A stretch of DNA of 64,000 nucleotides from the NCBI GenBank assembly GCA_026415355.1, contig JAOAHF010000003.1, positions 1-64,000 on the forward strand, written 5' to 3'. Source of the stretch: Brevinematales bacterium (GTDB lineage Bacteria > Spirochaetota > Brevinematia > DTOW01). Each line of letters begins with the position of its first letter. The stretch's first letter is position 1. Below the pieces are notes generated by a model. It searched no databases. It worked only from the letters and a program-made list of their open reading frames with translations, and was not told where the DNA came from. The position numbers and the translations under genes are program-made. This document shows, piece by piece, positions 28,485 to 37,737 of this stretch.

Positions 28485-29135
28485 TTAGAAACTAAACATA
28501 ATGTATCCCACTATACTCCCCGACAATGCATAACCTAAATTGAGTTCCAGATTGTCGATAGGCACTACCGAAAATCCCACTATAAAATTATAAGAAAGGT
28601 TACTTAAATCACAGTACAAATCAGTTTCAAAATACAAAGATAAGGGTAATCGTACTATTTCCTGCAACCATAACACAGGAGCAATTATTCCATTAATACC
28701 TGGTGAAGGTAGAATATCCACTCCTAAGTTAACTTCAACATCAAGTACATCCCTAAGTAAACCCAATCCTGTATGATACCCAATACCTAAATTGAATTCA
28801 CCGCTATACCCCAAAAATAAACTTAGAATATTATACTTCAGTATTTCTAGTCCTCCTAAGTCATATCTAGGCATCATCGAAAGCCCTAACCACTCTAATT
28901 GATTCTCTTGAATTAATACTTTTGAAAAGCTAAACTGGAAATCAACTCCCTTTAATACACCTATAGCACCCATAAAATCCACTGTAGCACTAAGAGTATT
29001 GAAAGTAATATCAAAAGAGGGCCCTATAGATATTCCATCAGAGACCTCAGTATATGCTCCAAACGAAGCTGCAAATGAAAGAGTACCTATTAATATTATT
29101 ATGATAGAAAAAATTATGATCCATATCCCCTTCAT
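28485..29135 (-). CDS. hypothetical outer-membrane beta-barrel protein
   Basis: A 216-residue protein with a clear signal peptide (about 1-23, ending SFAAS) after a GGGAGG ribosome binding site. The mature part is Gly-rich and alternates in 8-10-residue strand-like blocks (GISIGPSFDITFNT, FNLGIGYHTGLGLL, LELNLGYALSGSIVGYIMFSF), ending with a terminal Phe, as is usual for outer-membrane barrels recognised by BamA. I do not recognise the family. Monocistronic, with a hairpin terminator downstream. Confidence 0.65.
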   Translation of the reverse strand: MKGIWIIIFSIIIILIGTLSFAASFGAYTEVSDGISIGPSFDITFNTLSATVDFMGAIGVLKGVDFQFSFSKVLIQENQLEWLGLSMMPRYDLGGLEILKYNILSLFLGYSGEFNLGIGYHTGLGLLRDVLDVEVNLGVDILPSPGINGIIAPVLWLQEIVRLPLSLYFETDLYCDLSNLSYNFIVGFSVVPIDNLELNLGYALSGSIVGYIMFSF

Positions 29136-29307
29136 ATGGATATACCTCCCTTAGTTTCGTAATTATAATGAACTTTTTACTTGAAAAACAATATTTCAAC
29201 AACTCTAAACACTTTCTAATCACATAGAAGACAAAACTCATCAACATCTCCAAAGATTACATCAATTAAGATTATTAGTCTATAAACTTTAAATAATCTA
29301 TACAAAA

Positions 29308-30891
29308 TCATTGATAGATACTTGTTATATAGGATATTGTATTGCTGACGTTCTCAATTATGTTTTTTATAGAACTTCTAGTTGATGATATTGCTATCAC
29401 TATGTCTTCATAGTACTTCTTAAGTTTCTTATAGTTTAGGTATATATCATCAAGTCTTTTATTCACCTCGCTTGAGAATTCAGGCATAATATAAACCATT
29501 TTATTGACTTCTTCTAAACTCCTTGACATATTTTCCGCTATGTTTAAAATTAACTCAAATCTTTCAAGTATAGTAGTAGTAGTTTTCGATATATTTTTAA
29601 GGCTAGTTTCTATTTCTATAAAAGACATAACTAATGTTTTTATCATATACTCGCTAAATTCTGCCTTACTATCTAGTTCTTTGATAAAATTCTTAATTGA
29701 ATTAACATTAGTTGATATTACATCGGAAAACTTTTTAGCCTGCTGGGAAAGTTTTGAAAAAGACGTTCCCTTACTACCAAGTTTTGATGCCTCAACACTT
29801 ATATTTATAGATAGTATTGAGGACTGATCTGATATGTCGCTAAATACTTTGAGATTTTCAGAAAGGTTCTTTGCACTTGCTCTTAGCTCCTTTATTGACT
29901 TTGATACCCCCATTACAGACCTCTCACTATCAAGAGACAATTTAACTAGAGACATTATGTTAGTGTTTATCTCACCAATCAATTGTTTTATGTTATTAAT
30001 TTCAGAAAGGTTATTAGTAAACTCTCTAGAAAGAGATGGCACATTTTCGAATAACCTGTTTATCTTGTCTTTATAATCCAATATTACTTTCTGAGTAAAC
30101 TCAACCAAAGGCCCCATTTCATTTATTGACATAGAAATATCTCTAACAATATCATCCAATTTTGCTCTCTCAATCTTATCTCTACTTATTTCTAGATCAG
30201 CACTACACGTGTTAAATCTTTCTTTTAATACTTCAAACTTTTCTACCATCTTACTTATTTTATTCTCTTTTTCTAGCAAAACTCTTGTTATATCATTATT
30301 TATATTGTCTACTTCTTTAGAGTAAAACGACAATATTAATATATATGACATTATAGATGAAAACACTAAAATCAATACGACTATAAACGTATATATCGAT
30401 GTTATATCTCTAACTGACATTATATCAACTACACTTACCAGTAAAACACCTAACGTACTAAATATAGACAAGGTAACTACAATTCTCTTGAATTCGTTTC
30501 TATACTCGGAGCTTACAGAATAAAAAATAGTATACAAAGCTATATAAATAGCACCTAAGAAAAACAACATATTTATTCCAGATATAGTATCAATCAAACC
30601 AACTATAATGAAAATTAACACTAATATAATATCAAACTTTCGTATGTTTGCACTTTGTAAAACATTTGCCATAAGTGTAACAATAGCAAACCATACAATA
30701 AGAAAGTATTTTGAAATACCCAATGGAATATAGGAAACAGCAACGATAACCAGCGATAGTAAGTAGTAATATCTTACGAATAACAATATATTGTTAGTTA
30801 TACCTTTAAACGACCTAAAAGTTTTCAGGATATAAAACCCTATACCGGCATAAAATAATGACATTAACAAGCTTAACGAAAGTAATATCAT
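29308..30891 (-). CDS. multi-pass membrane protein with degenerate chemoreceptor signalling domain
   Basis: A 527-residue protein. Residues 1-190 contain about seven transmembrane helices and no periplasmic ligand domain. Residues 195-527 form a long coiled coil resembling an MCP signalling domain. The hairpin tip, around 350-390, reads FSDISDQSSILSINISVEASKLGSKG, against the usual [21 protein letters not shown]: the pattern is kept but many conserved residues are replaced. It might sense through its membrane domain and act through something other than CheA/CheW, or be a decaying receptor. A promoter with -10 box 8 nt before the ATG predicts a leaderless mRNA. Confidence 0.7.
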   Translation of the reverse strand: MILLSLSLLMSLFYAGIGFYILKTFRSFKGITNNILLFVRYYYLLSLVIVAVSYIPLGISKYFLIVWFAIVTLMANVLQSANIRKFDIILVLIFIIVGLIDTISGINMLFFLGAIYIALYTIFYSVSSEYRNEFKRIVVTLSIFSTLGVLLVSVVDIMSVRDITSIYTFIVVLILVFSSIMSYILILSFYSKEVDNINNDITRVLLEKENKISKMVEKFEVLKERFNTCSADLEISRDKIERAKLDDIVRDISMSINEMGPLVEFTQKVILDYKDKINRLFENVPSLSREFTNNLSEINNIKQLIGEINTNIMSLVKLSLDSERSVMGVSKSIKELRASAKNLSENLKVFSDISDQSSILSINISVEASKLGSKGTSFSKLSQQAKKFSDVISTNVNSIKNFIKELDSKAEFSEYMIKTLVMSFIEIETSLKNISKTTTTILERFELILNIAENMSRSLEEVNKMVYIMPEFSSEVNKRLDDIYLNYKKLKKYYEDIVIAISSTRSSIKNIIENVSNTISYITSIYQ

Positions 30892-30899
30892 GTTTAAAT

Positions 30900-30927
30900 G
30901 TTATACTTAAAACAAATTTCCCATCAA
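30900..30927 (-). promoter_or_regulatory. promoter of the MCP-like gene, leaderless
   Basis: On the minus strand, TTGATG (30922-30927), a 16-nt spacer and TATAAC (30900-30905), 8 nt from the ATG at 30891, without a Shine-Dalgarno. Confidence 0.5.
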
Positions 30928-31073
30928 ATTAAAATTTTGGAGCTTATACAAAAGAAAAAGTACAACCTAAAGTAATAATCTAGATTCCCCAAACAAAGGT
31001 TTTAGATACTTAAAAATTGCTGTAGCTTATTATGTTAAAAACACAATTTTCAGATCTTTGTAAGTTACTTAAA

Positions 31074-31102
31074 TTGAATTATATTAGATCTTTGCTTATA
31101 AT
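31074..31102 (+). promoter_or_regulatory. promoter of clpX
   Basis: TTGAAT (31074-31079), 17-nt spacer, TATAAT (31097-31102). Transcription starting near 31109 gives a ~16-nt leader carrying the AAGGAG ribosome binding site of clpX. This excludes the longer upstream reading frame as the true start. Confidence 0.7.
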
Positions 31103-31124
31103 TTATCAAACAAGGAGTGTCAAA

Positions 31125-32402
31125 ATGCCAAAAAGTTCTAAAAATGATGAGATACTAACCTGTTCATTTTGTGGTAAAGCTTCTGAAAATATCAGAATAA
31201 TAAAGGGAGAAAATGCTAACATTTGTGAAGAATGTGTAAAAGTATGTAATTTTATACTCGAAAACGAAAACAAAACAGTCACACCCACGAAGATAATAAA
31301 AAGATCTATTAAACCGGCTGAAATAAAGAAAATATTAGACCAATATATAATAGGACAAGATCATGCAAAGAAGATATTATCTGTTGCCGTCTACAATCAC
31401 TATAAGAGGCTTATATCCGAAGAAATAGGCTTTGGAGGAGATGTAGAAATAGAAAAAAGTAACATAATGATGATAGGTCCTACTGGTAGTGGTAAAACAT
31501 ATATGGCGAGAACGCTAGCTAAAATACTTGATGTTCCTTTTGCTATAGCAGATGCTACAACACTAACTGAAGCTGGATACGTAGGAGATGACGTTGAGAA
31601 TGTACTTCTGAGACTAATACTCAACGCAGGAAATGGTGAAATAACAGATGAAGCAATTCAAAAAGCACAAATGGGTATAGTCTATATCGATGAAATTGAC
31701 AAAATATCTAGAAAAAGCGAAAGTCCTTCAATAACAAGGGATGTTTCAGGCGAAGGAGTACAACAAGCGTTACTAAAATTAATGGAAGGAACCATAGCAT
31801 CAGTACCCCCCCAGGGTGGCAGAAAACATCCAAACCAGAAAGTAATATATATCGACACCAGAAATATACTTTTCATAGTTGGGGGAGCTTTTGTAGGACT
31901 TGAAGACATAATAAGAAGAAGATTAGGAAAACACAAAATAGGCTTTATTGGTGAAGGAAAAAAAGAGATAGAAAGCGATAATATACTCAGCCAAGTACTT
32001 CCAGAGGATCTTATAAAGTTTGGCATGATACCTGAATTTATAGGTAGAACTCCAGTTATAGCAATATTTAACGAATTAACAGATGAAGAACTCAAAAGAA
32101 TATTAGTTGAACCCAAAAATGCTATAATAAAACAGTATCAAAAACTTTTCGAATATGAAGGAGTCGATTTAATTTTCACAGATGATGCTCTTGAAGAAAT
32201 AGTGAAACTTGCAAAAGTCAGAAAAACCGGTGCCAGAGGTTTAAGAAGTATAATAGAAGACATAATGCTTAATGTAATGTTTGAAATACCATCTATGGAA
32301 GGCGTCAAAGAGTGCATAATTGATAAAGAAGTTGTAGCCAAACTTAAACATCCAAAACTCGTATTCCATGAAGAAAAACAAAAAAAGGCAAAATCCGCAT
32401 AA
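31125..32402 (+). CDS. clpX: ATP-dependent protease ATP-binding subunit ClpX
   Basis: A 425-residue AAA+ unfoldase that feeds substrates to ClpP. An N-terminal Cys4 zinc-binding domain (CSFCGKAS and CEECVKVC) is followed by the AAA module: Walker A GPTGSGKT, Walker [10 protein letters not shown], the pore loop around YVGDD, sensor regions and [12 protein letters not shown] start at MPKSSK (31125) on the basis of AAGGAG and the promoter just upstream. clpP is not adjacent, which is unusual. thyX follows after 18 nt and is probably co-transcribed. Confidence 0.95.
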   Translation: MPKSSKNDEILTCSFCGKASENIRIIKGENANICEECVKVCNFILENENKTVTPTKIIKRSIKPAEIKKILDQYIIGQDHAKKILSVAVYNHYKRLISEEIGFGGDVEIEKSNIMMIGPTGSGKTYMARTLAKILDVPFAIADATTLTEAGYVGDDVENVLLRLILNAGNGEITDEAIQKAQMGIVYIDEIDKISRKSESPSITRDVSGEGVQQALLKLMEGTIASVPPQGGRKHPNQKVIYIDTRNILFIVGGAFVGLEDIIRRRLGKHKIGFIGEGKKEIESDNILSQVLPEDLIKFGMIPEFIGRTPVIAIFNELTDEELKRILVEPKNAIIKQYQKLFEYEGVDLIFTDDALEEIVKLAKVRKTGARGLRSIIEDIMLNVMFEIPSMEGVKECIIDKEVVAKLKHPKLVFHEEKQKKAKSA

Positions 32403-32420
32403 CAACATTGGAGGAATATA

Positions 32421-33266
32421 ATGGAAGTAAAACTTATAGATTACTCTGCTTTACCACTTGAGAAATTATATGCTTCTTTCAGAACCTGTTATTCTCAAAA
32501 AACTCCTATAGAAATTTGGAACGATATTACAATTGGTGCTATACCTAAAGAGAAGATAGTTTCTTTCATTGAAGAAAGATTAAAAACGGGACATTCTTCT
32601 CCACTTGAACAGATAGTCTTTTGGTTTGCTGTCGCAGGAATATCAAGAAGCTGTTCACACCAACTCGTAAGACATCATATAGGTATAAGTTTCGAACAAC
32701 AGTCTCAGAGATACGTAAAATACAAAGAAGATAAACTAGAGTTTATAACTCCAAAAACAATAAAGTCAAACCCAGAAATTTATGAAAAATATCAAGATGT
32801 AATGAGAGAAATAACCAAATTCTACCAATATGCTCTTCAGAAAGGAATACCAGCAGAAGACGCTAGGTTTGTGTTACCTAATGCTACACCAACTAATTTT
32901 CATATACTAGTAAACTTTAGAGAACTACAGCACATAGCAGACCTAAGATTATGTACAAGAGCACAGTGGGAAATAAGACAACTTGTTGCTAAAATGCGTA
33001 GTGAAGTAATAAAAGCAATACCTGAACTCGGTAAATTTCTTCAGCCCAAGTGTGGAGAATACAGACTAGGATACTGCGACGAAGACTATAAAGAATACCT
33101 CAAATGCCCTTTATCAAAAGTAAGACCTCACAAAGAAGACCTTTTTAAAATATATAACGATTATGTAAAATCAAACCAAGATAAATCAGAAGCAAAATCT
33201 CTAACAGATAATGAATTCAAAGTAATAGAAGAAAGAGATTATCCTAATGAAAACGAACTCTACTAA
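32421..33266 (+). CDS. thyX: flavin-dependent thymidylate synthase
   Basis: A 281-residue FAD enzyme making dTMP from dUMP with methylene-THF and NAD(P)H. The ThyX signature appears as RHHIGISFEQQSQRY; compared with the usual RHRxxSxxxxSxR, the third residue is His and the spacing is one residue longer. The C-terminal RELQHIADLRLCTRAQWEIR block is well conserved. A charged tail of about 40 residues extends past the core, making it longer than the usual ~220-250. It has a GGAGG ribosome binding site and follows clpX closely. Downstream, 186 nt separate it from convergent metE, with no clear terminator. Confidence 0.93.
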   Translation: MEVKLIDYSALPLEKLYASFRTCYSQKTPIEIWNDITIGAIPKEKIVSFIEERLKTGHSSPLEQIVFWFAVAGISRSCSHQLVRHHIGISFEQQSQRYVKYKEDKLEFITPKTIKSNPEIYEKYQDVMREITKFYQYALQKGIPAEDARFVLPNATPTNFHILVNFRELQHIADLRLCTRAQWEIRQLVAKMRSEVIKAIPELGKFLQPKCGEYRLGYCDEDYKEYLKCPLSKVRPHKEDLFKIYNDYVKSNQDKSEAKSLTDNEFKVIEERDYPNENELY

Positions 33267-33452
33267 ATCTAATTCAAGGGATTCATCAACAAATAATTCC
33301 ACTACTCCCAATTAGTAAGAAATATCGTCTGAGCATATTCTAGCTTCTGAAATCACTAGGAACCTAAAATATATTCTCTAGATGTATGTAATTGTTAGTT
33401 AAATTTTGATATAGACCTTTTGGAGTATCATAAATACGGTATCTACACTATT

Positions 33453-35648
33453 CTATTTTCCCCTCATTTCATTAGCTAGTCTAACCATATTCTTGAGAGA
33501 AGGTATAACTTCATCCCATTTTCTCGTCTTGAGTCCACAATCAGGATTTATCCAGAAATTATTTGGATTGATGACTTTAAGTGATCTATCAACAATTTTT
33601 CTCATCTCATCAGGTTGAGGTATCTCTGGTGAATGAACATCATACACACCTAATCCTATTTGATGATCGTATTTAAATTTTTCAAATGATTCTAGTATAT
33701 CTCCACCACTTCTAGTCGCTTCAATACTTATGACATCGGCATCAAGTTCATAAATCTTATCAATAATTTCACCAAATTCTGAATAACACATATGAGTATG
33801 TAATTGAACCTCGGGTGAGGCCTTAGATGCTAATCTAAATGCTTTTATTGACCAATCAAAATACTTTTGCCAATCTCTCCTTTTTATTGGTGCTTTCTCT
33901 CTAAAAGCTGGTTCATCTATTTGTATTATCTTTATATTGTTGTTTTCTAGCTCTTTAACTTCATTCAGTATAGCTAGTGCTATCTGGTACGCAACTTCAC
34001 TTTCTGGAACGTCAGTCCTACCATAACTCCATGCAAGTATAGTAACAGGTCCTGTTATTATAGCCTTGACAGGTTTTTTAGTCAGACTTTGAGCATAAAC
34101 AATTTCGTCAACAACCAAATTTACATCTCTGTAGACATCTCCATATATTATAGGCGCTCTATAAACTCTAGTACCATAAGACAAAACCCACCCATTTTCA
34201 GTTGTAGTAATCCCTTTGAGCTTTTCAGCAAAATATTCAACCATATCACTTCTTTCAAACTCACCGTGAACTAAAACATCAAGACCTATATCCTCTTGTA
34301 TTTTGATAGCTTCTTCAATCTTCTTTTTTATAAAATCATCATATTCATGTCTCGATATCTCTCCTTTCTTATATTTCAATCTCATCTGCCTAACTTCTTC
34401 AGTTTGAGGAAAGCTACCTATTGTAGTTGTTGGAAACTTTGGCAACTTAAGCCAACTAGATTGAATTTTCACTCTTTCTCTGTAAGGCTTTGATCTTTTA
34501 AAATCCTCTTCTTTCAAATCTCTAACTCTTCTTTGAACTTCAGAATTAAACCACCAAGAATTATCAAATCTATACTCGTTCCATCTAACAACTTCTCTAT
34601 TACCATTAATATAATCCCTTATGTAGTTTATCTCTTCAACTTTCTCCTTAGCAAATGCAAGCCTTTCCTTTATGGAAGGATGTAATTTGTTCTCAACTTC
34701 AACAGTATATGGCAAATGGTAAAGAGGAGCACCATTAGAAACCCATACTTCCTTAGCACCTAAAGTCAATACACTTTTTTGTATAAATTCAGAAACTTTT
34801 TCAATACTCTCTTTCCATACATTCCTACCACTAACAACTCCAGCAATTAAAACTTTATCCCTTAAACTCTGTTTGAGTTTTCCCAAAGCTCTCAAACTCC
34901 TGTCAGTATTACTAGTAAAATCAATACCAATACCATATACAGATGTCTCCAAAAGACATTTTAGAGTCTCCTCTTCAATATCATCGTAGTAGGTAATAAC
35001 TACAATTCTGTGTATACTCGAAATTTTTGAATAAAATTTCTTCACAAACTCCTTCTCTAAATCATTCAACTCTAATACAAGTGCTGGTTCGTCCATATGT
35101 ATAAAACTAACATTCTTGACCGCAAGTTCTGATATAATAGCTTCATAAGCACTTAAAACACCGTCATAGAACCTCAACAAGTTTTTAGCACCTTTTGATA
35201 GTTTTAGCAACGTAAAAGGGCCTACTAAAAATGGTATAGCACCAGTGGACGAATTTTTGTTGTACTCTTCTAAAGGTTTGTTCCAAACAAGAGAAAATTG
35301 AGTCTTATCATCAATATAAGGTACTACATAATGGTAGTTAGTATTAAACCATTTAGTTATTTCAAGAGCATTCTTACCCCTCACAAGGTCATAGTACTCT
35401 TTCCAAGAACTATGCTTTTTATAAATTCCAACCATTATGGAAGCATCAAGTATGTTATCATATCCAGTTATTTCACCCACAGGATAAAAGTCAGTTTTGT
35501 AGTTTGATATCATATCACTTTGGATATTATCTAACTCCTTTGAAAGAGTTTCGTCGTCTATTTTACCAGCCCAATATGCTTCAACGGATCTCTTGAATTC
35601 TCTATTTCTACCTATCCTTGGAAAACCATAGGCATAAGATTTAAACAT
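33453..35648 (-). CDS. metE: cobalamin-independent methionine synthase
   Basis: A 731-residue enzyme that transfers a methyl group from methyl-THF-polyglutamate to homocysteine. Both barrel halves are present: N-terminal YGFPRIGRNREFK and C-terminal FPTTTIGSFPQTEEVR. Zinc ligands are visible in HTHMCYSEF (His and Cys) and NPDCGLKTRKW (Cys), with the intervening glutamate region EATRSGGD. I start at MFKSYAYG (35648) after GGAGG. No SAM-I riboswitch core is seen upstream. With thyX and the cyclo-ligase it belongs to one-carbon metabolism. Confidence 0.95.
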   Translation of the reverse strand: MFKSYAYGFPRIGRNREFKRSVEAYWAGKIDDETLSKELDNIQSDMISNYKTDFYPVGEITGYDNILDASIMVGIYKKHSSWKEYYDLVRGKNALEITKWFNTNYHYVVPYIDDKTQFSLVWNKPLEEYNKNSSTGAIPFLVGPFTLLKLSKGAKNLLRFYDGVLSAYEAIISELAVKNVSFIHMDEPALVLELNDLEKEFVKKFYSKISSIHRIVVITYYDDIEEETLKCLLETSVYGIGIDFTSNTDRSLRALGKLKQSLRDKVLIAGVVSGRNVWKESIEKVSEFIQKSVLTLGAKEVWVSNGAPLYHLPYTVEVENKLHPSIKERLAFAKEKVEEINYIRDYINGNREVVRWNEYRFDNSWWFNSEVQRRVRDLKEEDFKRSKPYRERVKIQSSWLKLPKFPTTTIGSFPQTEEVRQMRLKYKKGEISRHEYDDFIKKKIEEAIKIQEDIGLDVLVHGEFERSDMVEYFAEKLKGITTTENGWVLSYGTRVYRAPIIYGDVYRDVNLVVDEIVYAQSLTKKPVKAIITGPVTILAWSYGRTDVPESEVAYQIALAILNEVKELENNNIKIIQIDEPAFREKAPIKRRDWQKYFDWSIKAFRLASKASPEVQLHTHMCYSEFGEIIDKIYELDADVISIEATRSGGDILESFEKFKYDHQIGLGVYDVHSPEIPQPDEMRKIVDRSLKVINPNNFWINPDCGLKTRKWDEVIPSLKNMVRLANEMRGK

Positions 35649-35873
35649 CTCTGACCTCCAAAATTTTCTCATTATGGTAAATGAAATAGTACTTATATTT
35701 CCACCAAACTTAACTGAAAATTTATATTAGAGTTTGTTAAGAATTAACGTTTAAGAAGCTATTATTGCCTTGTAAAATATAGGCAGAAAATAACAAACGG
35801 GAAAGATATACATCAATTTTACCAAAAGTACTTCTACTTAGTGTTTCGCACAAGATCATCAAGGAGGCAAAAT

Positions 35874-36445
35874 AATTTGAAGATGCCTAAGCTCTCCCAA
35901 AGGAAGGTAAAGCTAGGAATGGAGATACGAACTTGCAAGAGTACTGTTAGATGAGACAAGTGTTGTAAATGAGGTTATAATGTGAAATGTGAGAGTAGAA
36001 GATTAGATGGGGAAGAACTCAAACAGAGAGATTAGGATGGTTGTAGGACGTTTGACAAGGGTATTATAACCTAATGAGATGAAAATGATTTTGGATAGTA
36101 GTGATCTTGTTGAGAAGGTTCCGGAAAGGAGTAGATATAAGTGAGTGTGTAGTCATAGTCTATATAAAAAGAGTGTTAAGTTATTGAAGTTTATTAAGGA
36201 GTATAGGAGAATAGTATATACTGTTAGAGATAGTGTAAAAAACAAGATCAAGTATTCTTTGAGGAAGGAGTTTAAGAAGAATTTTAGGAATTACAGGTAT
36301 CAATATTAAGTTGAGTAGGTTGTAGGTAATTTCAAAAAAATCTTTGTAAGATAGGTAGAAGTGAAGGATGTGGAAATGACTAGGAGTTTAAAGGTAATAG
36401 GTATACCAGATTTTGTAATGTTCGAGGAAGATAGAGGTAAAAATT
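35874..36445 (+). pseudogene. decayed protein gene, family unknown
   Basis: The 940-nt gap between metE and rpsT holds a broken gene. AAGGAGG at about 35860 precedes TTG at 35874, which opens a short frame (LKMPKLSQRKVKLGMEI) ending in TGA at 35952. From about 35920 to 36445 another frame is protein-like (ELARVLLDETSVVNEV, NSNREIRMVVGRLTRV, PNEMKMILDSSDLVEKV, SLKVIGIPDFVMFEE) but interrupted by at least seven stops of all three kinds. The purine-rich + strand also fits a former coding strand. I cannot name the ancestor. All three stop codon types occur, so recoding is unlikely. Confidence 0.55.
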
Positions 36446-36509
36446 TTTTTTGTTTTTGGTGCTTTTATTACACTTTAAAAAAATTATTCATAAGCATTAC
36501 ATACATTTT

Positions 36510-36559
36510 TTGAACATCTTCTATCTAACTTGATAAGATAGTATTAATTTTTTTAGAAT
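36510..36559 (+). promoter_or_regulatory. two overlapping candidate promoters of rpsT
   Basis: The upstream candidate is TTGAAC (36510-36515), 18 nt, TAAGAT (36534-36539), starting near 36546. The downstream candidate is TTGATA (36530-36535), 18 nt, TAGAAT (36554-36559), starting near 36566. Only the upstream transcript would contain the full 5' arm of the hairpin that covers the ribosome binding site. Confidence 0.45.
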
Positions 36560-36560
36560 T

Positions 36561-36579
36561 ACCTCCAAAGTTTGGAGGT
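36561..36579 (+). promoter_or_regulatory. hairpin sequestering the rpsT ribosome binding site
   Basis: ACCTCCAAA (36561-36569) and TTTGGAGGT (36571-36579) are perfect inverted complements around a single G, in practice a 6-7-bp stem with a small loop. The 3' arm contains GGAGGT, the Shine-Dalgarno, 9 nt before the rpsT ATG at 36589. The anti-Shine-Dalgarno arm is an exact match, so translation is probably controlled, perhaps by S20 itself as in other bacteria. Confidence 0.7.
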
Positions 36580-36588
36580 ACTCTTGTA

Positions 36589-36882
36589 ATGGCAAACATA
36601 AAGTCAAATGAGAAAAGAGCTAGACAAAGTAAGAAAAGGTATTTGAGAAATAAAGCTTGGAAAGAAAACGTAAAGAAGTTAAAGAAATCAATAGTAAAAT
36701 ATGTACTATCGGGTAAGATAAATACTTCTGAATTAAAGAAAATGCTTATACAGTACCAATCTCTAGTTGATAAAACTTATACTAAAAATGTTTTCAAGAA
36801 AAACAAGGTCGCAAGACTAAAGTCTAGGCTTTATCACTTTGTATCAAAACATGTAGACTTGAAGAAAGTAATGAGCAATTGA
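36589..36882 (+). CDS. rpsT: 30S ribosomal protein S20
   Basis: A 97-residue very basic protein that binds 16S rRNA early in 30S assembly. The N-terminus MANIKSNEKRARQSKKRYLRNKAWK is diagnostic, and the whole length is Lys/Arg-rich helix. Size is normal. Its ribosome binding site is enclosed in a perfect hairpin, which suggests translational autoregulation. A tRNA-Pro gene begins 5 nt after the stop codon and is probably on the same transcript. Confidence 0.96.
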   Translation: MANIKSNEKRARQSKKRYLRNKAWKENVKKLKKSIVKYVLSGKINTSELKKMLIQYQSLVDKTYTKNVFKKNKVARLKSRLYHFVSKHVDLKKVMSN

Positions 36883-36887
36883 TTTTC

Positions 36888-36961
36888 CGGGGCGTAGCTC
36901 AGATGGTTAGAGCGCATGCCTTGGGAGCATGAGGTCCCCGGTTCAAGTCCGGGCGCCCCGA
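36888..36961 (+). tRNA. tRNA-Pro (anticodon TGG)
   Basis: A complete cloverleaf: 7-bp acceptor stem (CGGGGCG / CGCCCCG), D-arm GCTC/GAGC, anticodon stem CATGC/GCATG with loop CTTGGGA (anticodon TGG), T-arm CCCGG-TTCAAGT-CCGGG, discriminator A. The CCA end is not encoded. It follows rpsT by 5 nt, and the stop codon of the convergent lipoprotein gene lies 2 nt beyond it. Confidence 0.96.
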
Positions 36962-36963
36962 AA

Positions 36964-37737
36964 TTACATAACTTTGTCTAGCTTTAGCAATAAATTAAGT
37001 TCTCCCTTGAATCCTACAACTCTCGTTGCAGTACCCGTGTATATGGGTATTGTAGTTTTTGAGTCAATTAGCGAGTTATTTTCTACTACTATATTATTTT
37101 CAATCCTTGAATTATTTGTTATCTTAATTTTAGCAACTACAATATCTGAATTCTTTAGTTCAAGAGCATTTATCAAAACATAGCTATCAACATAAAAATC
37201 TTTACTAGTAAAAGGACGTAGAATAGTTATATTGCTTATTTCACTTCTAACGTCAACGTCTCCTAACGTAAAATTAAAAACCTTATAACTTATTTCGTTA
37301 GTAGTATCTACTTCGGGAAGTAGAGGTATAATAATATCTAGCAAAGTTTCCAAAAGTTGATTACTATCTTGAGTGGATTTCTGGCCATACTCATCCATAC
37401 GAAATGTTATAACCAAGTTTGTTCGAGATATCATGTTATTGACATCCCTATCAATTCCAAACGAAGATTTAAAAGCAATATTGTCTATCACCATGTTAAA
37501 CAATTTACCTCTAGCATCTTTCTGAACGAACACATTAACATTAGCAGTCAAAACTATCCTACCTGAAAATGATAGTAAAAAATAAGACAATACTCCATTA
37601 CCATCTATTGTTAGCAAATAGCGATATACAAAACCTTCCTTATAGTCATATATATACCTAATTTCTTCCTTCTTTGGCGGAGTACAGGAAAACAAAACCA
37701 GACTAACAGAAAATACCACAACAACTAATCTCTTCAT
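36964..37737 (-). CDS. hypothetical lipoprotein
   Basis: A 257-residue protein with a lipoprotein signal peptide: basic start, hydrophobic core and lipobox LFSC with Cys18. The mature part begins TPPKKEE and continues as a mixed alpha/beta, strand-rich domain with no motif I recognise. It is expected to be anchored in the inner or outer membrane leaflet. It stands alone, convergent with tRNA-Pro. There is no obvious Shine-Dalgarno. Confidence 0.65.
   Translation of the reverse strand: MKRLVVVVFSVSLVLFSCTPPKKEEIRYIYDYKEGFVYRYLLTIDGNGVLSYFLLSFSGRIVLTANVNVFVQKDARGKLFNMVIDNIAFKSSFGIDRDVNNMISRTNLVITFRMDEYGQKSTQDSNQLLETLLDIIIPLLPEVDTTNEISYKVFNFTLGDVDVRSEISNITILRPFTSKDFYVDSYVLINALELKNSDIVVAKIKITNNSRIENNIVVENNSLIDSKTTIPIYTGTATRVVGFKGELNLLLKLDKVM

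Noticed and set aside
31032-31124. N-terminal extension of ClpX from an ATG at 31032
   Set aside because: The added residues are not ClpX-like, and a promoter and ribosome binding site lie between this ATG and the correct start at 31125.
35649-35870. SAM or other riboswitch upstream of metE
   Set aside because: No SAM-I core or other known aptamer pattern is visible; the sequence is AT-rich without conserved stems.
35874-36445. RNase P RNA, tmRNA or other large RNA in the metE-rpsT gap
   Set aside because: None of the conserved RNase P or tmRNA motifs is present; protein-like frames with stops fit better.
35874-36445. Alternative genetic code (for example TGA read as Trp) to rescue the broken frame
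   Set aside because: TAA, TAG and TGA all interrupt it, and intact neighbours use all three as ordinary stops.
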